From the NCBI GenBank assembly GCA_937885235.1, contig CAKZZK010000131.1:1-8792 (forward strand): DNA of 8,792 nucleotides, given 5' to 3'. The stretch comes from an uncultured Treponema sp. Its GTDB lineage: Bacteria > Spirochaetota > Spirochaetia > Treponematales > Treponemataceae. Of the stretch, positions 6,313 through 8,792 are shown piece after piece (the stretch's first letter is position 1; every line of letters begins with the position of its first letter). The position numbers and the translations under genes were made by a program. Under the pieces are notes generated by a model that was given only the letters and a program-made list of their open reading frames with translations, made no database searches and had not been told where the DNA came from.

Positions 6313-7338
6313 ATGAGACGAAAACTGCTATGTGCAATCATTGCAGGTGCTTTGCTTTGCTCCCTTGCCACAGCAAAAAGCGACAAGAAGAGCAAAAAAC
6401 AGCAAAAGAAAGAAGAAAAAGCGAGGGCTGCTGCGGAAGCTCAGGCCAAGGCAGAGGCGGAAGCATTGGCACAGGCACAAGCCGAAGTGCCGGAACTGAG
6501 CTTAAAGCGCAAGGTTGCCATCTACCGCTTTTCAAATGAATCAAAGTATGCGAAAGGTGCGTTCTATGACAGCGCGAAAGACCCTATAAGCAAACAGGCG
6601 GTTGACAGCCTTTCCGCAAAGTTGGCGCAGACAGGAAAATTTATTATCCTTGAACGTCTGGATATAAAATCAGCAGACAAAGAAGTAGCCAATTTTTATG
6701 ACGATGAGGAGATGGCATCAGTGGACCGGCTTTCCGCTGACTACATCATCATTGGTTCCGTCACAAGTTACGGGCGAAAGGAAACCGGCAAGGCGAATCC
6801 CGTTACCAAACGAAAAACGCAGACTGTGGAGGTGGGGCTTTCCCTTCGCCTTATGGATGCAAAGACAGGGCAGGTAATTTACGGCGAGCAGGCGGAAGGC
6901 TCTGCGGAGACTGAGACAAAGACTACCCTCGGCTTTGGGGGACAGGCGGGCTATGATGAAACGCTTACGGATAAAGCCCTTGACGCTGCCCTTTCGCAGA
7001 TGGTTGAAAATATCACCAATAAGTGCATGGACAATCCGTGGAAGTCAAGTCTTCATTTTGACCCTGACTCTGGAGATTACTTCATGGAAGGCGGAAAAGG
7101 GCAGAACATAAAGGAAGGGAATGTCTTCGCTGTCTTGAAGAAGGGACGGAAAGTGAAGAATTCCCAGACTGGAAAGACCGTGGAAATGCCGGGCAAACAG
7201 GTTGGAACAGTCACTGTGACATGGGTGCAGGATACAGGACAACCAGAAGACCAGATGTCTTTGGTATCCATCGACGGAGATATTCCGGAAGAGCTGGAAA
7301 GCTATGAAGACTATATCATACAGGAGATTCGGAAATGA
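6313..7338 (+). CDS. CsgG-family envelope protein with extended C-terminal domain
   Basis: This 341-residue exported protein has a signal peptide at residues 1-21 (LATA before the likely cut). A charged, alanine/lysine/glutamate/glutamine-rich linker covers about 22-58, probably helical or coiled coil. A CsgG-like domain follows at about 63-240, with KVAIYRFSNES, KFIILERLDI, ADYIIIGSV, LSLRLMDAKTGQVIYGEQAEG and a late helix (ALDAALSQMVENITNKC). In curli systems CsgG is a lipoprotein that forms the outer-membrane secretion pore. This protein has no lipobox, since C16 follows Leu-Leu, and no other curli gene is present in the window, so a curli role is not supported. Residues about 245-341 form an extra beta-rich domain with GKGQNIKEGNVFAVLKKG and VGTVTVTWV, resembling FlgT C-terminal domains. 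The start has GGAGGA four bases upstream. It is the first gene of an operon with a 4-base ATGA overlap to the next. Confidence 0.85.
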   Translation: MRRKLLCAIIAGALLCSLATAKSDKKSKKQQKKEEKARAAAEAQAKAEAEALAQAQAEVPELSLKRKVAIYRFSNESKYAKGAFYDSAKDPISKQAVDSLSAKLAQTGKFIILERLDIKSADKEVANFYDDEEMASVDRLSADYIIIGSVTSYGRKETGKANPVTKRKTQTVEVGLSLRLMDAKTGQVIYGEQAEGSAETETKTTLGFGGQAGYDETLTDKALDAALSQMVENITNKCMDNPWKSSLHFDPDSGDYFMEGGKGQNIKEGNVFAVLKKGRKVKNSQTGKTVEMPGKQVGTVTVTWVQDTGQPEDQMSLVSIDGDIPEELESYEDYIIQEIRK

Positions 7339-7682
7339 CAGAAACTTTGCGGAAATGCTTTGCGGCGTGTTTGGTGGCAGCCTTATGCTTCCTGCTGTTT
7401 TCCTGCGGAAGCGTCCAGACGACGAAGAGCGGAAAGCCAGATACTGCCAAAATTGAGATTGTCGGCGATATGGACACCTATTCCAGAACGGTGTACGTAA
7501 GCGTTGATGGGGAAAAGTCTTTTTATGCCGACGTGAATGACATAGACAAGAACAAGCACAAGTATCAATATGCGATACCTGCTGGTTCTCACGAAATTAC
7601 CATAACACAGAATGGTGTCGTCGTAGTATCAAAGAATATATATGCCTCCGTTGGCGAGGTAAAAGTTGTGGAGCTGCCATGA
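7335..7682 (+). CDS. small lipoprotein of unknown function in the CsgG-like operon
   Basis: I do not recognise this 115-residue protein. It has a lipoprotein signal peptide with lipobox L21-F22-S23-C24, so the mature protein is about 92 residues anchored by lipid at C24. After a short polar linker it appears all-beta: AKIEIVGDM, RTVYVSVDGEKSFYADV, KYQYAIPAGSHEITITQNG and VVVSKNIYASVGEVKVVELP. The PAGSHEITI turn resembles PEGA-like or carboxypeptidase-regulatory-like beta-sandwich domains, a resemblance only. The start overlaps the CsgG stop as ATGA, with AGGAG eight bases before it, and the end overlaps the next start in the same way. This implies translational coupling and a role in the same complex. 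It is not part of the usual CsgG/DUF4810/GNA1162 trio as I know it. Confidence 0.85.
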   Translation: MTETLRKCFAACLVAALCFLLFSCGSVQTTKSGKPDTAKIEIVGDMDTYSRTVYVSVDGEKSFYADVNDIDKNKHKYQYAIPAGSHEITITQNGVVVVSKNIYASVGEVKVVELP

Positions 7683-8104
7683 AAAAGATAAAGAACTTGG
7701 GCGCTGCAGCATCAGCTTTTCTGCTGGTGTGTATGTTGGCATCCTGCCTGTCTGCCAAAAATGCAGACAAGGGTGGTCCGTATAACTGGGATGAATATTC
7801 AACCGTGACGTATGATTACGTGAGGAACAAGGATGATGAGTCCCGCAAGAAAATGACGGAATCTTACAAGAAGATTATGGAAAATCAGGATGGGGAAGCC
7901 GGCATCGGGCAGGTTCCTCCGGGAATTTACGCAGACTATGGCTATATGCTTGTCGATGAGGGCAATGAAGAAGAAGGCTTGATTTACTTGAAAAAAGAGG
8001 TGGAGCTGTATCCCATGTCAGAGCCGTTTTTGAGCAAAATCATAGCAAGGATTGAAGAGAATAATCCGGGAGGAACAGATGATGAAGACTATGAAGAAGA
8101 ATAA
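7679..8104 (+). CDS. DUF4810 lipoprotein
   Basis: This 141-residue lipoprotein has lipobox L20-A21-S22-C23. The mature part shows the DUF4810 pattern: YNWDEYSTVTYDYVRN near the N-terminus, then a helix with KKMTESYKKIMENQ. VPPGIYADYGYMLVDEGNEEEGLIYLKKEVELYPMSEPFLSKII follows, which is a TPR-like helical pair in which growing family members keep the PPG-YA-GY signature. The C-terminal tail is very acidic (NNPGGTDDEDYEEE). DUF4810 proteins are typically encoded between a CsgG-like gene and a GNA1162 gene, as here, and their function is unknown. TGGAG lies five bases before the ATG, which overlaps the previous stop by 4 bases. The end overlaps the next gene by 26 bases in another frame. Confidence 0.9.
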   Translation: MKKIKNLGAAASAFLLVCMLASCLSAKNADKGGPYNWDEYSTVTYDYVRNKDDESRKKMTESYKKIMENQDGEAGIGQVPPGIYADYGYMLVDEGNEEEGLIYLKKEVELYPMSEPFLSKIIARIEENNPGGTDDEDYEEE

Positions 8105-8792
8105 ATTCCTTATGCTTGCAGTTCTTTTTACCTGTGTGGCTGCAGCGTCTTCCTTTGCGCAGACGAAAGCTCAGGCATATCCCGAGATGTTTGGCGATGA
8201 CGCCGGTTCCACGATTTTAATCATGCCGCCCATAAACCTTACGGATAATGTGGAGGCAAAGGAATACTTCTATTACACAATGAACACGGAGCTCAGCTCA
8301 AAAGGTTGGTATGTATATCCGCCAATCCTTGCCTTGCGGACATTGCAGGAGGAAAGCGCGAACGATTCGGAGCTCTTCGTTGAAGATGACATATCTAAGT
8401 TCGGCGAGATTTTCGGAGCAGACTACCTTATGTTTACGACGATAAACACGTGGTCTAAATCTTCGCTTGCAAAGACGATACAGGTGATTGCAGATTACAA
8501 TTTGCGTTCAACAAAGACAGGGAGGACAGTGTTCAGCCGCCGGTGCAGCTACACGTACAGCCTTGATGATGTTGACTCTGCGGCATCAAGCCTTTCAAAT
8601 ATGAATACGGGCATTGCTGTCTTGGATTTGATTGGTTCCATAACGGCTTTGGGTGTCATGGCAGGCACGACTGTTGCAACCGCAAAGACCGGAACTATGG
8701 ATGTCGCCCGCTACTGCAACCTTTACGCTTTCTCGGATCTTCCTTTTGGTCCGCTTCATGGCCAGCAAGGTGAGGATGCAGAATACGAGGCT
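8079..8792 (+). CDS. GNA1162 / DUF799 family protein (3' end beyond window)
   Basis: The frame is open for 238 codons to the window edge. It begins with a signal peptide (MKKNKFLMLAVLFTCVAAASSFA). The family core is clear: STILIMPPINLTDNVEAKEYFYYT, then LSSKGWYVYPPILAL, then FGEIFGADYLMFTTINTW and LRSTKTGRTVFSRR. A C-terminal hydrophobic stretch (AVLDLIGSITALGVMAG) leads to VARYCNLYAFSDLPFGPLHG, where family members normally end, so little is likely missing. GNA1162 of Neisseria is an outer-membrane lipoprotein. Here the only cysteine in the signal region is preceded by L-F-T, a poor lipobox, so signal peptidase I cleavage is more likely. GGGAGG at 8068-8073 serves the ATGs at 8079 or 8082; 8091 is a less likely start. 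It overlaps the DUF4810 gene by 26 bases. Confidence 0.88.
   Translation, partial: MMKTMKKNKFLMLAVLFTCVAAASSFAQTKAQAYPEMFGDDAGSTILIMPPINLTDNVEAKEYFYYTMNTELSSKGWYVYPPILALRTLQEESANDSELFVEDDISKFGEIFGADYLMFTTINTWSKSSLAKTIQVIADYNLRSTKTGRTVFSRRCSYTYSLDDVDSAASSLSNMNTGIAVLDLIGSITALGVMAGTTVATAKTGTMDVARYCNLYAFSDLPFGPLHGQQGEDAEYEA

Noticed and set aside
6313..7338. Curli (csg) biogenesis locus.
   Set aside because: Only a CsgG-family domain is present. There are no CsgA/B subunit repeats and no CsgE or CsgF, the protein lacks a lipobox, and the partners are DUF4810 and GNA1162.

Overview
The window reads as chromosomal DNA from a host-associated spirochaete, most likely a Treponema with roughly balanced GC content. 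This is an inference. It rests on the M18 aminopeptidase being of the ApeA type found in spirochaetes and clostridia, on several small secreted or lipoprotein-type proteins, and on the absence of any mobile-element signature. The species cannot be told from the sequence alone.

Layout. On the plus strand, bases 108-1511 encode a sodium-coupled NSS/LeuT-type amino-acid transporter. Next come a small secreted PsbP/DcrB-like protein (1562-2050), a hairpin, an M18 aminopeptidase (about 2104-3468) and a small secreted protein of unknown function (3495-3944). On the minus strand are an M3 oligoendopeptidase F (5779-3941), which meets the previous gene tail to tail on a shared CTAG, and a small XRE-type regulator (6160-5846). 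Divergent from the regulator, on the plus strand, is a tightly overlapping operon of at least four envelope genes: a CsgG-like protein (6313-7338), an unrecognised small lipoprotein (7335-7682), a DUF4810 lipoprotein (7679-8104) and a GNA1162/DUF799 protein (8079 to beyond the window end).

How the genes fit together. The first half suggests peptide and amino-acid nutrition: an amino-acid importer, a peptide-end aminopeptidase and an oligopeptidase. They are not in one operon, and several have their own promoter. The second half is a CsgG / DUF4810 / GNA1162 trio known from other Gram-negative genomes but functionally unexplained. Here it carries an extra lipoprotein and sits opposite an XRE regulator. 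The 152-base divergent region holds a near-consensus sigma70 promoter for the operon. An interrupted palindrome there covers the -35 elements of both divergent promoters and is a good candidate operator.

The most unusual signal is that three genes (transporter, PsbP-like protein, pepF) each have a -35/-10 pair with a 17-base spacer ending only 6-7 bases before the ATG, and none has a Shine-Dalgarno. These look like leaderless transcripts. The operon genes and the aminopeptidase region use ordinary Shine-Dalgarno sites instead. No tRNA, rRNA, CRISPR, IS element or gene-free stretch over 300 bases was seen.
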